Positions 55,150 through 64,000 of a stretch of 64,000 bases of DNA are shown here, piece by piece. The stretch is from Streptomyces sp. FIT100 (GTDB lineage: Bacteria > Actinomycetota > Actinomycetes > Streptomycetales > Streptomycetaceae): NCBI RefSeq assembly GCF_024584805.1, contig NZ_CP075715.1:7721526-7785525 (forward strand), written 5' to 3'. The stretch's first letter is position 1; each line of letters starts with the position of its first letter. Below the pieces are notes generated by a model. That model saw nothing but the letters and a program-made list of their open reading frames with translations. It searched no databases and was not told the origin of the DNA. The position numbers and the translations under genes were made by a program.

Positions 55150-58115
55150 CGTGCGTCGTCCCCTCGCAGTTCGACCAGCTCCGCCAGCTCGGCGTCGGTC
55201 AGTTCGGTCAGCGCCGCCTCGCCGGAGCCGAGCACCGCGTCCGCGAGCTCCCGCTTGCGCTCCAGCATGGCCGCGATGCGGTCCTCGACCGTGCCCTCGG
55301 CGATGAGCCGGTGGACCTGCACGGGCTGGGTCTGGCCGATGCGGTACGCCCGGTCGGTGGCCTGCGCCTCGACGGCCGGGTTCCACCAGCGGTCGTAGTG
55401 GACGACGTGACCGGCCCTGGTCAGGTTCAGCCCGGTGCCTGCCGCCTTCAGAGAGAGCAGGAACACCGGTACGTCGCCGTCCTGGAAGCGCCGCACCATC
55501 GCCTCCCGCTGCGCGACCGGCGTGCCGCCGTGCAGGAACTGCGTCCGTACCCCGCGCCCCGCCATGTGCCGCTCCAGCAGCCGCGCCATCTGCACGTACT
55601 GGGTGAACAGGAGCACGCTCGCACCCTCGGCCAGGATCGTGTCGAGGAGTTCGTCGAGCAGCTCCAGCTTGCCCGAACGGCCCGCGATCCTCGGCGCCTC
55701 CTCCTTCAGGTACTGCGCCGGGTGGTTGCAGATCTGTTTGAGCGCGGTCAGCAGCTTCATGACGAGGCCGCGCCGCTCCATGCCGTCGGCCCCGGCGATC
55801 GCGGCCATCGTCTCGCGCACCACCGCCTCGTACAGTCCGGTCTGCTCGACGGTGAGCGCGATGCTGCGGTCGGTCTCGGTCTTCGGTGGCAGTTCGGGCG
55901 CGATGCCCGGGTCGGACTTGCGGCGGCGCAGCAGGAACGGTCGTACGAGCGCGGCGAGTCGCGCGGCCGCCGCCGGATCCGCACCGCCCTCCACGGCCTG
56001 CGCGTACCGGGTCCGGAAGGCGCCGAGCGGGCCGAGCAGCCCCGGCGTCGTCCAGTCGAGGATCGCCCACAGCTCGGACAGGTTGTTCTCGACGGGCGTG
56101 CCGGTCAGCGCCACCCGGGCCTTCGCACCGATCGTGCGCAACTGCTTCGCGGTCTCCGCGTACGGGTTCTTCACGTGCTGCGCCTCGTCGGCGACGACCA
56201 TGCCCCACCCCACGCCGGCGAGGCTCGCGGCATCGAGGCGCATCGTTCCGTAGGTGGTCAGGACGAACTCCCCGTCCGCCAGGCCGTCGAGACTGCGCGT
56301 CCCGCCGTGGAAGCGGCGCACCGGCGTGCCGGGTGCGAACTTCTCGATCTCCCGCTGCCAGTTGCCCATCAGCGAGGTCGGGCAGACGACGAGCGTCGGC
56401 CCGGCGGCCGACTCGTCACCCCGGCGGTGCAGATGGAGGGCGATCAGTGTGATCGTCTTGCCGAGGCCCATGTCGTCGGCGAGGCAGCCGCCGAGGCCGA
56501 GTGAGGTCATCCGGTGCAGCCAGTTGAGCCCGCGCAGCTGGTAGTCGCGCAGGGTGGCGGCGAGCGCGGGGGGCTGGCCGACCGTCCGAGCCCCGCCTTC
56601 CGGTTCGGCGATCCGCTCGCGCAACCGCTCCAGCCAGCCCCCTGCCCGGACCTCGACACGCCTGCCATCGACCTCGGTGGAGCCGGTCAGCACCGCCCCG
56701 AGGGCGTCGACCGGAGTGAGCTTGTGGTCCTGGCTCGCACGGGCGCGGCGCACCTCCTCCGGGTCGATCAGCACCCACTGGTCGCGCAGCCGCACCACGG
56801 GCCTGGCGGCCTCGGCCAGCCGGTCCAGCTCCTCGCGGCTCAGCCGCCGGTCGCCCAGGGCGAAGCGCCAGTTGAAGGCGAGCAGGGCGTCCGCCGACAG
56901 GAACGAGGGCAGCCCGGAGCCCGTCGGGTCCGCCGCCGGTGCGTCCGGACCCGCAGACCTGTCCGCAGACCCGTCCGCAGATCCGGCCGCAGTCCGGTCT
57001 CCGGCCCCGGCCGCAGATCCGTCCGCCGGCCCGTCCGCAGGCTCGTCCGCGGGACCGATCACCGCGTGTGCCGTCAGCCGGGTGGTCAACTCCCGCGGCC
57101 AGTGCACCTCTACACCCGTCGCGGCGAGCGCCCGGGAGGCTTCGCCCAGCAGTTCGGCGACCTCCTCGTCGGCGAGCTCGACCGCGTCCGGCACCGCCGC
57201 CGACAGGAGCGGGGTGAGGGGCGTCCAGGCCCGTGCCGCCCGGCGCAGTGCCAGCAGCGCGTCCATGCGGGCGCGCGGTCCGAAGGCGGCGTCCTGCCCG
57301 GCGGCCCACACGGCCGCGGTGTCCGCGACGAGCGCCGGGTCGCTGACGCTGTGCATCTGGAGCACCGCCCTGAAGGACGGTGTGTCGTCACCGCCGCCGG
57401 TGAGGCCCAGCACCTCGATGCGCAGGGACACCCGTACGCCCGCGTCGAGTCCCGCCGCCACGTCCTGGGCCCAGGCACGGGCCTCCGGCAGCACCTGCGG
57501 CGCGTCGGCGGCGAACGCGCCCGAGCCCGCGGCGAGCGGCGCGGCCGGGGTGCGAGGCAACCCGTCGGCGACCGCGTCCAGGAAGGCGCGCAGCAGTCGT
57601 TCGGGTGCGGGCAGCAGCAGCGGCTCCGCGGCGGCGTCGAGCGGGACGGCGTGGGCCGTGGGCGGCATGGCGGCCGCGAGCGTACGGATCCGGTCCAGGT
57701 CCTCCGCGGACAGCGGCCCGACCCGCCAGGCGTCGTGGTCGGTCGCGGTCAGGCCGGGCAGCAGCAGCCCACGGGCGGCGAGTTGGAGTGCGAGGACGGC
57801 GGCGGAGCCCCAGAAGGCCGCGGAGGGGGACGCGTCCTCGGTCACCCGCGCCCGGGTCAGGACCGGCAGCGCGTCCCGTACGGGCAGCAGTCGGGCCCGT
57901 ACGGCACGGGTGCGGGCGCCGCGGTCGGTGCCGGCCGTGGCGACGGTCAGGTCCCTGAGCGCGTCGTCGCCGCCGGGGCCGGCCGGCGGCTCGGCCCCGG
58001 TGGGGTGCCAGAACGCGACGCGGCCCGTGCGGGGCGGGTCACCGGGCAGGAAGACCGCGGAGCAGAGGGCGAGTTCGGAGATCTCGGGGGGCGTGGCAGC
58101 GGGAAGCGTGGGCAC
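55146..58115 (-). CDS. SNF2/HepA-type DEAD/DEAH helicase
   Basis: A 989-aa Swi2/Snf2-family ATPase. The N-terminal ~470 residues are a bacterial SNF2-specific region including an Ala/Asp/Gly-rich linker (about 355-400). The motor has motif I DDMGLGKT, motif Ia VVCPTSLMGNW, motif II VADEAQHVK, motif III ALTGTPVENN, and in the second lobe motif V LKAAGTGLNLT and motif VI ATDRAYRIGQT. It moves along double-stranded DNA using ATP and is co-translated with the SWIM protein. GTG 58115 has GAGGAA twelve bases upstream. A start at 58175 would add 20 residues. Confidence 0.9.
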   Translation of the reverse strand: MPTLPAATPPEISELALCSAVFLPGDPPRTGRVAFWHPTGAEPPAGPGGDDALRDLTVATAGTDRGARTRAVRARLLPVRDALPVLTRARVTEDASPSAAFWGSAAVLALQLAARGLLLPGLTATDHDAWRVGPLSAEDLDRIRTLAAAMPPTAHAVPLDAAAEPLLLPAPERLLRAFLDAVADGLPRTPAAPLAAGSGAFAADAPQVLPEARAWAQDVAAGLDAGVRVSLRIEVLGLTGGGDDTPSFRAVLQMHSVSDPALVADTAAVWAAGQDAAFGPRARMDALLALRRAARAWTPLTPLLSAAVPDAVELADEEVAELLGEASRALAATGVEVHWPRELTTRLTAHAVIGPADEPADGPADGSAAGAGDRTAAGSADGSADRSAGPDAPAADPTGSGLPSFLSADALLAFNWRFALGDRRLSREELDRLAEAARPVVRLRDQWVLIDPEEVRRARASQDHKLTPVDALGAVLTGSTEVDGRRVEVRAGGWLERLRERIAEPEGGARTVGQPPALAATLRDYQLRGLNWLHRMTSLGLGGCLADDMGLGKTITLIALHLHRRGDESAAGPTLVVCPTSLMGNWQREIEKFAPGTPVRRFHGGTRSLDGLADGEFVLTTYGTMRLDAASLAGVGWGMVVADEAQHVKNPYAETAKQLRTIGAKARVALTGTPVENNLSELWAILDWTTPGLLGPLGAFRTRYAQAVEGGADPAAAARLAALVRPFLLRRRKSDPGIAPELPPKTETDRSIALTVEQTGLYEAVVRETMAAIAGADGMERRGLVMKLLTALKQICNHPAQYLKEEAPRIAGRSGKLELLDELLDTILAEGASVLLFTQYVQMARLLERHMAGRGVRTQFLHGGTPVAQREAMVRRFQDGDVPVFLLSLKAAGTGLNLTRAGHVVHYDRWWNPAVEAQATDRAYRIGQTQPVQVHRLIAEGTVEDRIAAMLERKRELADAVLGSGEAALTELTDAELAELVELRGDDAR

Positions 58116-58414
58116 AGCGATGGCGCATTCCTCAAATTTGACTACTGCGGGCCGGAGCCGCCGAGGGTACCTCACGCGGCGCCCGACTCGGGAGCGCCTC
58201 CGAGGTGACCCGTGTCACTCGCCGGCACTTCCGGCGCCCTGGGGTGCGGACGGCACCACCAGGGGGGCACCGGGAATCCCCCCACCGTTCCGGGGTGGTG
58301 GCGCCATGGCCGCGAAGGGAGCCGGATCCGTACGTTTCTTCAGGTCAGAGCAGTCTCGGGGTCGAGCGCGCCGACGGCGCAGCCGGCCGAGACAGACGGA
58401 GACCGGAGACCTTC

Positions 58415-59638
58415 ATGCCTCAGGCCAGTGTCACCACCGCCCTCGCCCCCGACGCGGGCCCGCACTCCGGCAGCCCCGCCGACCGGCCCGCGGAGGGATC
58501 CGCCGGCAGCCCCGCCGGCAGCCCCGCCGGCAGCCCCGCGGACGGGTCCGCCGGCCGCTCCGCGAGCAGGCCCGCGGGCAGCTCCGCCGGCGGTTTCGGG
58601 GGCAGTGACTTCGCCCCGCTGCTGCGGACCGCGAAGGAGCAGGGCCTGCTCGACCGCCGCACCGGCTGGTACGCCCGCGTCATCGCCGTCAACCTGCTCG
58701 CCCTGGCCGCCGTCGTCACCGCGATCGCGCTCATCGGCCCGTCCTGGTGGGTGCTCCCGCTCGCCGCGCCCCTCGCGGTGCTGTCCGCCCGTACCGCCTT
58801 CATCGCCCATGACGCCGGCCACGCACAGATCACCCCGGACCGCAGGACCGGCCGCGCCATCCAGCTCTTCCACGGGAACCTGCTGCTCGGCATGAGCCAG
58901 GACTGGTGGAACGACAAGCACAACCGCCATCACGCCAACCCCAACCACGTCGACAAGGACCCCGACGTCGCCCCCGACGTCCTCGTCTTCTGCAAGGACC
59001 ACGCCGGCGGTCGCACCGGCTTCCGCGGCTGGCTCACCCGCCACCAGGCATGGCTCTTCTTCCCGCTCACCACCCTCGAAGGCATGGCGCTCAAGGTCTA
59101 CGGCTTCCGGCACGTCTTCTCGCGCTCCGCGGACGGCCGGCCCGCCGCCCGGGGCCGCGCGCGCGACCGCTTCGTCGAGGGCGGGCTCCTCGTCGCCCAT
59201 GCCGTCGGGTACGCGGCCCTGCTGCTGACCGCCCTCACTCCGCTCCAGGCCCTCGTCTTCGCCCTGCTCCACCAGATGCTGCTCGGCCTGCACCTCGGGA
59301 TGGCGTTCGCGCCGAACCACAAGGGCATGGAGATGCCGGGAGCGGACGGCGGGGAACGCTGGGGCCACCTCCAGCGGCAGGTCCTGACCTCGCGCAACAT
59401 ACGGGGCGGCGCCCTGACCGACTGGCTGCTCGGGGGGCTGAACTACCAGATCGAGCACCATCTCTTCCCGAGCATGCCCCGGCCCCATCTGCGGCTCGTC
59501 CAGCCGCTGGTCCGCGCCCACTGCCGCCGCCAGGGCCTGCCGTACACGGAGACCGGGCTGATCGACTCGTACCGCCAGGCGCTCGGCCATCTGCACGAGG
59601 TCGGCGGGGAACTGCGCGCCGCACGGGGCACGAGCTGA
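58415..59638 (+). CDS. Membrane fatty acid desaturase (acyl-lipid type)
   Basis: A 407-aa integral membrane di-iron desaturase. Three histidine boxes are present: HDAGH, HNRHH and QIEHHLF, with membrane segments before the first (VIAVNLLALAAVVTAIALIG) and in the C-terminal half. The third box form (QIEHH) is typical of front-end or acyl-lipid desaturases. The N-terminal 65 residues are a Gly/Ser/Pro/Ala repeat region not seen in the core family. ATG 58415 keeps that tail. It diverges from the helicase across about 300 bp. Confidence 0.9.
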   Translation: MPQASVTTALAPDAGPHSGSPADRPAEGSAGSPAGSPAGSPADGSAGRSASRPAGSSAGGFGGSDFAPLLRTAKEQGLLDRRTGWYARVIAVNLLALAAVVTAIALIGPSWWVLPLAAPLAVLSARTAFIAHDAGHAQITPDRRTGRAIQLFHGNLLLGMSQDWWNDKHNRHHANPNHVDKDPDVAPDVLVFCKDHAGGRTGFRGWLTRHQAWLFFPLTTLEGMALKVYGFRHVFSRSADGRPAARGRARDRFVEGGLLVAHAVGYAALLLTALTPLQALVFALLHQMLLGLHLGMAFAPNHKGMEMPGADGGERWGHLQRQVLTSRNIRGGALTDWLLGGLNYQIEHHLFPSMPRPHLRLVQPLVRAHCRRQGLPYTETGLIDSYRQALGHLHEVGGELRAARGTS

Positions 59639-59711
59639 GGGAACCGGCGGGCGCGCGGGCACGTTCTCATCACAGGGAGTGGCGGCCAGGGGCCGCGAAG
59701 GAGGCTGCAAG

Positions 59712-59894
59712 ATGTCGACAGGTGCGAAGATCGCCCTCGGGGGAGTGGCCGTGGGCCTCGTCCTCTGGCCACTGATCGGATTCTGGTTCTCGCTGCTGGT
59801 GATCGTCGGAGTGCCCGCCGTGGCCTACTTCGCGCTCGACCCCTCGCAGCGCCGCCGGCTCCGCCGGATCAACCGCAAGGAGATCGGCCGCTGA
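59712..59894 (+). CDS. Small two-segment membrane protein
   Basis: A 60-aa protein with two hydrophobic stretches (ALGGVAVGLVLWPLIG and FSLLVIVGVPAVAYFAL) and an Arg-rich tail (RRRLRRINRK). AAGGAGG lies seven bases before the ATG, a strong sign that it is translated. Function unknown. It sits downstream of the desaturase by 73 bp and may be in the same transcript. Confidence 0.65.
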   Translation: MSTGAKIALGGVAVGLVLWPLIGFWFSLLVIVGVPAVAYFALDPSQRRRLRRINRKEIGR

Positions 59895-60013
59895 CCGGGC
59901 CACTGATCGGCCACTGACCGGGCCGCTGACAGTCGCTGACCGGCGGTTTCCTCTTCCCTGTGCCGACGGTAGGGTCGGAGACGATCATCGCCACAGGGGA
60001 GGGGAGCTCAGGG

Positions 60014-60562
60014 ATGGGCATCGGCGGACGGGTCACCACGGTCAGCAGCAACGGCGAGTACTCCTTCACCAAGCCGAACAGGGAGAGCATCACCCTGCTC
60101 ATCGGACTCGGTGTGGAAGGCGACGTCCACGCGGGTGTGACCGTCAAGCACCGCTCCCGCGTCGCGCAGGACCCCACCCAGCCCAACCTCCGCCAGGTCC
60201 ACCTCATCCACGAGGAGCTCTTCGACGAGGTGCGGACCGCGGGCTTCGAGGTCCGCCCCGGCGACCTCGGGGAGAACGTGACGACGAGCGGCATCGACCT
60301 GCTCGCCCTTCCCACCGGGGCGCTGCTGCGGCTCGGTGCCGAGGCGGTGGTCGAGGTGACGGGGCTGCGCAATCCCTGCCTCCAGATCGATGTCTTCCAG
60401 GACGGGCTCCTCAAGCAGGTCGTCGGCCGTGACGACGAGGGCGCGATCGTCCGCAAGGCCGGGATCATGTCCGTGGTGAGGACCGGCGGAGTGGTGCGGC
60501 CCGGCGACACCATCACGGTGGAGCTTCCGGTCGGGCCGCACCGGCCCCTGGAGCGGGTCTGA
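60014..60562 (+). CDS. MOSC domain protein
   Basis: A 182-aa MOSC protein (molybdenum-cofactor sulfurase C-terminal type). It contains GLGVEGDVHAGVTVKHRSR, LRQVHLIHEELFDEV, FEVRPGDLGENVTTSGIDLL and the conserved cysteine in LRNPCLQID. Stand-alone MOSC proteins such as YiiM use bound molybdenum cofactor to reduce N-hydroxylated compounds; that function is likely but unproven here. ATG 60014 follows GGGGAG. Confidence 0.85.
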   Translation: MGIGGRVTTVSSNGEYSFTKPNRESITLLIGLGVEGDVHAGVTVKHRSRVAQDPTQPNLRQVHLIHEELFDEVRTAGFEVRPGDLGENVTTSGIDLLALPTGALLRLGAEAVVEVTGLRNPCLQIDVFQDGLLKQVVGRDDEGAIVRKAGIMSVVRTGGVVRPGDTITVELPVGPHRPLERV

Positions 60563-60579
60563 GCTCAGCTCAGCTCAGT

Positions 60580-61833
60580 TCAGCACGCACCGGCTCGTAG
60601 CTGCACCGCGGAAGCGGTCGTGAGGAACACCGCGGCAGCCAGGATCAGGAAACCGCGCGGCCCCAGCGATTCCAGCAGAATGCCGCCGCAGACCAGCCCC
60701 AACGGCAGGCCCGCCTGCGCCAGCAGCCGGTAGATGCTGTTGATCCTGGTGTGCATCTCCTGGGGAATGATCGTCATGCGGTGCGCATAGAGGGTCGAGA
60801 AGTACGGCGGCGCGACCCACAACGCCAGCGCCAGGCCCAGCAGGGCACCCCATGCGGCCGGCGCGAGCGCCATGATCAGCTCGCCGGCCGTCCAGCCCAG
60901 GCCCGCGAGGAGCATGACCCCGTACGGGCCCAGCCGGTGATGCAGAAAACCGCTGCAGAAGCTGCCCAGCACTCCGCTCAGCGCACCCAGGGCCAGCAGC
61001 AGCCCGGTGCGGGAGGAGTCGGCGTGGAACTCGGCCTTCATCAGAGCCATGAAACTGAGCCACACCGTTCCGAGGGCCGCGATGTTGGCGAAGTTCGCCA
61101 AGGCCAGCCGCCGCAGCTCCGCATGGTGGAAGAGGTACCCGACGCCTTCACGGATCGAAGCCCACAGCGATGTTCGGACGTCCCGCGCGACCGGGGGACG
61201 CATCGGCGTGCGCAGGCACAGCACGCCGATGCCGGCGATCACGAAGGTGAGCGCGTCGACCCCGAAGGCGTAGCCCGCACCGGCGAACGTGGTCGTGCCC
61301 AGGCCGATCAGCACGCCGCCGAGGGCCGGGCCCAGCACCTCGGTCATCGCGGTCGTGCCCTCCACCCAGCCGGAGGCCCGGGCGAGTTCGCGCGCCGGCA
61401 GGATCCGCGGGAAGACCGTGCTGTTGGCCACGTCGAAGAAGACGTAGACGATGCCCGAGCACAGCACCGTGCCCGCGATGACCACGATGCTGGTGCCACC
61501 ACCGAGGAGATAGCCTGCGAGCAGTCCGAACAGCACGGCGCGCACAAAGTTGCCGACCGCCATGACGACCTGCTTGTTCCATCTCTCCACCAACGCTCCG
61601 GCCGGAATGGCCAGGATCACGTACGGCAGCTGTTCCAGGGCAGCGACGAACCCGGCCGTGCTCGCCGAACCGGTGGCGTTGAGCACCAGCAGGGGAAGCA
61701 CGAACTGGGAGATCTGCGTTCCCACGCGCGAGGTGACCTGTGCCCACCAGACAATGACGAAGTCCCGCACCCGCCACAGATTCAGCGGAGGCGCAGTGTC
61801 CAGGTTTCGGGCGGTCGCTTTCCCGGGAGCCAT
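60580..61833 (-). CDS. Major facilitator superfamily exporter
   Basis: A 417-aa protein with about twelve membrane segments, close to the enterobactin exporter/MFS_3 type. The first segment is FVIVWWAQVTSRVGTQIS, the loop 2-3 motif reads AGALVERWNKQ, and a later cytoplasmic loop contains the RTSLWASIREGVGYLF stretch. Exporters of this type remove drugs or metabolites. ATG 61833 follows GGAAAG; GTG 61851 is an alternative. It lies 63 bp downstream of the deacetylase-like gene on the same strand, so it may export a product of those genes. Confidence 0.85.
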   Translation of the reverse strand: MAPGKATARNLDTAPPLNLWRVRDFVIVWWAQVTSRVGTQISQFVLPLLVLNATGSASTAGFVAALEQLPYVILAIPAGALVERWNKQVVMAVGNFVRAVLFGLLAGYLLGGGTSIVVIAGTVLCSGIVYVFFDVANSTVFPRILPARELARASGWVEGTTAMTEVLGPALGGVLIGLGTTTFAGAGYAFGVDALTFVIAGIGVLCLRTPMRPPVARDVRTSLWASIREGVGYLFHHAELRRLALANFANIAALGTVWLSFMALMKAEFHADSSRTGLLLALGALSGVLGSFCSGFLHHRLGPYGVMLLAGLGWTAGELIMALAPAAWGALLGLALALWVAPPYFSTLYAHRMTIIPQEMHTRINSIYRLLAQAGLPLGLVCGGILLESLGPRGFLILAAAVFLTTASAVQLRAGAC

Positions 61834-61896
61834 CGCATCGTCGCTTTCCACGGTGAGCCGGGGCGTTGGAGGAGAAGGCGAGTGACCGGTGTGCCT

Positions 61897-63315
61897 TCAG
61901 GCGAGCGCCGTGGCCCGCAACGACCACGTCTGTGCTCGGGTGATGCGGGCGAGCCCGGTCACGTCGAGGTCCGGCCGGTGCATCCAGCGGCGGACCCGCC
62001 GCAGGTAGTGCTCGCTGATTTCCTCAGCCACCTCGGGCAGTTCCGGTGTCACCGAAAGAGGCACCGCCTCAGGCAGCGACCGCAGCCCCCGGACACTCCC
62101 GCCGGCCGTGAGATCGAGCAGGCAGCGGTAGAGCGCGGCGACCGGAACGGCGACGCCGTCGGTGGCGGCCAGGGCCGGCAGCGCACCCATGGCACTCACC
62201 TCCCGGCAGACGGACGCGGCAGCCTCGCGCAGCCGGGTGGCGTCGAGCCGGTCAGGGTGGCCGGGCACATGGTCGGAATCCGGCAGGGCAACCGGCCCGA
62301 GGATCTCCGGTACGGCCCCGGCCCGCTCGACGTCCTCGCCCGTCAGTTCGCGGCACATCGCGTACAGCAGCTGCGCGGGCGAGAGCACGCGCGACGTTGT
62401 ACGGATGCCGGGCCCCGCGGCCTCGCCCAGTGCCGAGCCGAACCAGCCGGCGTCGAGCCCGGGCCTGCGCCGCAGGGCGGCCACCATCTCGCCGAAGGCG
62501 ACGAACTCGGCCGCCGGTGAGGCATGGAGAACATCGATGAGCCGGGCCAGGTTGTCCAGCATGGTGCGGGTCTCGGCGGGTGGCCGGCGGCCGGGGGCCA
62601 CGAGTGGTGCGCCAGGTGCGGGATTGCGCCCGCCCGCGTAGTTGGCGGCGTCCCAGAACTCCCGGTGGACGAACATCGTCGGATGACCGATGTACAGGTG
62701 CAGCACGCCGTCCTCCGACCGCGCGGCCTGCTCGAGCATCCCCGGTATGCGGCCGATCAGCTCCGCGAAGCGCACCGGGTCCGGGAGGACGTCCTCCACC
62801 GGCCCCACCGCCTCGGAACGGGCGAAGCACAGCGCGCCCGCGTACCAGTGCGGATTGTGTCCGCCGCCGGTCCTGCTGAAGGAGTGCAGATGGGCGGGGA
62901 CACCGAGCGCGGAGAGCGCGCCAGGGACCTGCGGCCCCCACGATGTCCCGGCCGTGGCGAAGCCGCACAGATCCCGGCCGGTCAGGTCGCGGATGAGGTC
63001 CGCTCCGGAGCGCTCCTGTGCCACGACCTCGGCGACACCCTTCGCCCAGTCGAGCGGTTCCAGGTATTCCGCCACGGTCGGGTGCGTCGAGTGGTGGTTG
63101 GTGTGGTAGCCGATGTCGTGGGTCCGCAATGCCTCGAAGACGTCGTGCCGTTGCCGCCGGACCAGGGCCCGCGCCTTGTCGCCGGTGAGGAAGAACGCCC
63201 CGGACACGCCCTTCTTCCGCAGCATGTCGGCGAGCCACTTCACCGCGTCGTCACTGGCAGGGGCGACGGGGTCCTCCACGTCGAAGGTGAGAAGGACCCG
63301 CGCTCTACGAGGCAT
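61897..63315 (-). CDS. Polysaccharide-deacetylase-like protein with C-terminal helical domain
   Basis: A 472-aa protein. Residues about 5-260 follow the NodB-type fold: LLTFDVED (catalytic Asp and metal Asp) and HTNHHSTHP (metal histidines), and GHPTMFVHREFW near the end of the fold. Residues about 290-470 are an Ala/Arg/Leu-rich helical domain I do not recognise. No signal peptide, so it would act in the cytoplasm, unlike cell-wall deacetylases. It could deacetylate a biosynthetic intermediate. Its ATG overlaps the end of the upstream isomerase gene by 11 bp, showing coupled translation. Confidence 0.7.
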   Translation of the reverse strand: MPRRARVLLTFDVEDPVAPASDDAVKWLADMLRKKGVSGAFFLTGDKARALVRRQRHDVFEALRTHDIGYHTNHHSTHPTVAEYLEPLDWAKGVAEVVAQERSGADLIRDLTGRDLCGFATAGTSWGPQVPGALSALGVPAHLHSFSRTGGGHNPHWYAGALCFARSEAVGPVEDVLPDPVRFAELIGRIPGMLEQAARSEDGVLHLYIGHPTMFVHREFWDAANYAGGRNPAPGAPLVAPGRRPPAETRTMLDNLARLIDVLHASPAAEFVAFGEMVAALRRRPGLDAGWFGSALGEAAGPGIRTTSRVLSPAQLLYAMCRELTGEDVERAGAVPEILGPVALPDSDHVPGHPDRLDATRLREAAASVCREVSAMGALPALAATDGVAVPVAALYRCLLDLTAGGSVRGLRSLPEAVPLSVTPELPEVAEEISEHYLRRVRRWMHRPDLDVTGLARITRAQTWSLRATALA

Positions 63316-64000
63316 GGGCGGTGCTCCCTTCGCCCGAGGGCCTCCACAGGCCGTACATCCGCAGCACGGACACGGCGTCCCGGAGGCTCTGCCGCCCCGT
63401 GGGGGACTCGATCTCCAGCGCACAGCGCCCGGTGAAGTTCCCGGAGCGCATGACCTCGCGCAGTTCACGCAGGGGCATCGCCGCGAGTGGTGTGTCCGGG
63501 CCGCCCTTGAGGTGCACCTGTGCGACCAGCGGCAGTAGGTTCCGCAGGTCGGCGACCGGGTCGGCCCCGGCGTAGAGGCAGTTGCCGGTGTCGAAGAACA
63601 GCCGTGCCCTCGGGTCGTCCATGGTCCTGACCAGGTCGGCGGCGTCCGCCGGCGGCGTGCCCCCGACGAACTCGGCGGCAATGACGGTGCCATGGGGTGC
63701 GGTGGCCGCCAGCAGTTCGGCGTACGCGTCCGCGTAGACCTCGGCGCGCCGGGGTTCCTCCGCCTTCACGCGGACGGGTACGAGTACGAGGTCGCAGCCG
63801 AGCCCGACCGCGGTCCCGGCGGTGTCGATGACCCGCCGGACCGCGTCGGAGCGGTCCTCCTCGGGCACGTCGGGCAGCCGGACGAACTCCGCGACCACCG
63901 CCGAGGCGACGGTCAGCCCGTGCGCGGCGGCCAGTGTGCGCAACTCCTCGGCCCGGCCGGGCTCGTCGGCGCTGCGCAGGGGGAGTTCCACGAAGTCCAG
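63305..64000 (-). CDS. Sugar phosphate isomerase/epimerase-like protein (partial at window end)
   Basis: The visible 231 residues are the C-terminal part of an AP-endonuclease-2/xylose-isomerase-type TIM barrel. The frame is open to the window edge and its first visible residues (DFVELPL) are an inner barrel strand, so the N terminus lies outside. Barrel landmarks include VIAAEFVGG, ARLFFDTGNCLYAG, AQVHLKGG and GRCALEIESP, with Glu, Asp and His at metal positions. Substrate unknown. It is translationally coupled to the deacetylase-like gene downstream. Confidence 0.75.
   Translation of the reverse strand: MDFVELPLRSADEPGRAEELRTLAAAHGLTVASAVVAEFVRLPDVPEEDRSDAVRRVIDTAGTAVGLGCDLVLVPVRVKAEEPRRAEVYADAYAELLAATAPHGTVIAAEFVGGTPPADAADLVRTMDDPRARLFFDTGNCLYAGADPVADLRNLLPLVAQVHLKGGPDTPLAAMPLRELREVMRSGNFTGRCALEIESPTGRQSLRDAVSVLRMYGLWRPSGEGSTAHAS

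Overview
The window is high-GC actinobacterial DNA and is almost certainly from a Streptomyces chromosome. Evidence is the strong G/C bias at third codon positions, GTG starts, GAGGA-type ribosome binding sites, Tat-type signal peptides, a SpoIIE-type phosphatase, and gene families typical of that genus.

Left flank (1-6.7 kb): a rifamycin phosphotransferase gene (rph) with a recognisable rifamycin-associated element upstream, a convergent SAM-dependent methyltransferase, and a transcription factor joining a DeoR-type helix-turn-helix to a LacI-type sugar-binding domain. A gene-poor stretch of about 1.5 kb follows, carrying two copies of a ~215-bp direct repeat.

Centre (6.7-34.6 kb): an extracellular contractile injection system (eCIS, phage-tail-like particle) on the + strand. 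Gene order is sheath, tube, a CxxC protein, a small DUF6760-like protein, a proline-rich protein, second tube, LysM baseplate protein, VgrG-like spike, gp25-like protein, baseplate J/gp47-like protein, three collagen-like proteins, second gp47-like protein, a 1296-aa tail protein, a beta-propeller protein, a small possible spike-tip protein, DUF4255 terminator and AAA+ ATPase. The core is conventional but several parts are unusual. The sheath carries a ~190-residue helical insertion. The gp47-like protein and the tail protein both carry hemopexin-like repeats and share a homologous pair of C-terminal beta modules. Three short collagen-like proteins have matched lengths and strongly different charges (+8, -1, -9). 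Two patches (20.2-21.8 kb and 29.7-31.1 kb) are decayed: one holds IS701- and IS1380-like transposase remnants, the other a broken partial copy of the cluster's own genes plus a nonsense-interrupted reading frame. No obvious tape-measure gene is present.

Middle-right (35-44 kb): a secreted PL8-family polysaccharide lyase, a secreted DUF3472-like protein, a GAF-SpoIIE phosphatase, an aldehyde dehydrogenase with an adjacent AcoR-like regulator, and a small metallophosphoesterase.

Right (44-51.8 kb): a compact pathway that looks built to make and polymerise L-2,3-diaminopropionate. SbnA-like and SbnB-like enzymes would supply the monomer. An adenylation-thiolation protein and a separate membrane protein with three acetyltransferase-like domains resemble a poly-lysine synthetase (Pls) cut in two, with an extra carrier domain. 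The divergent genes are read from two face-to-face promoters built on a 17-bp inverted repeat.

Far right (51.8-64 kb): LytR-CpsA-Psr protein, SWIM-domain and SNF2 helicase pair, fatty acid desaturase, a small membrane protein, MOSC protein, and a cluster of MFS exporter, polysaccharide-deacetylase-like protein and a sugar isomerase-like protein cut by the window end.
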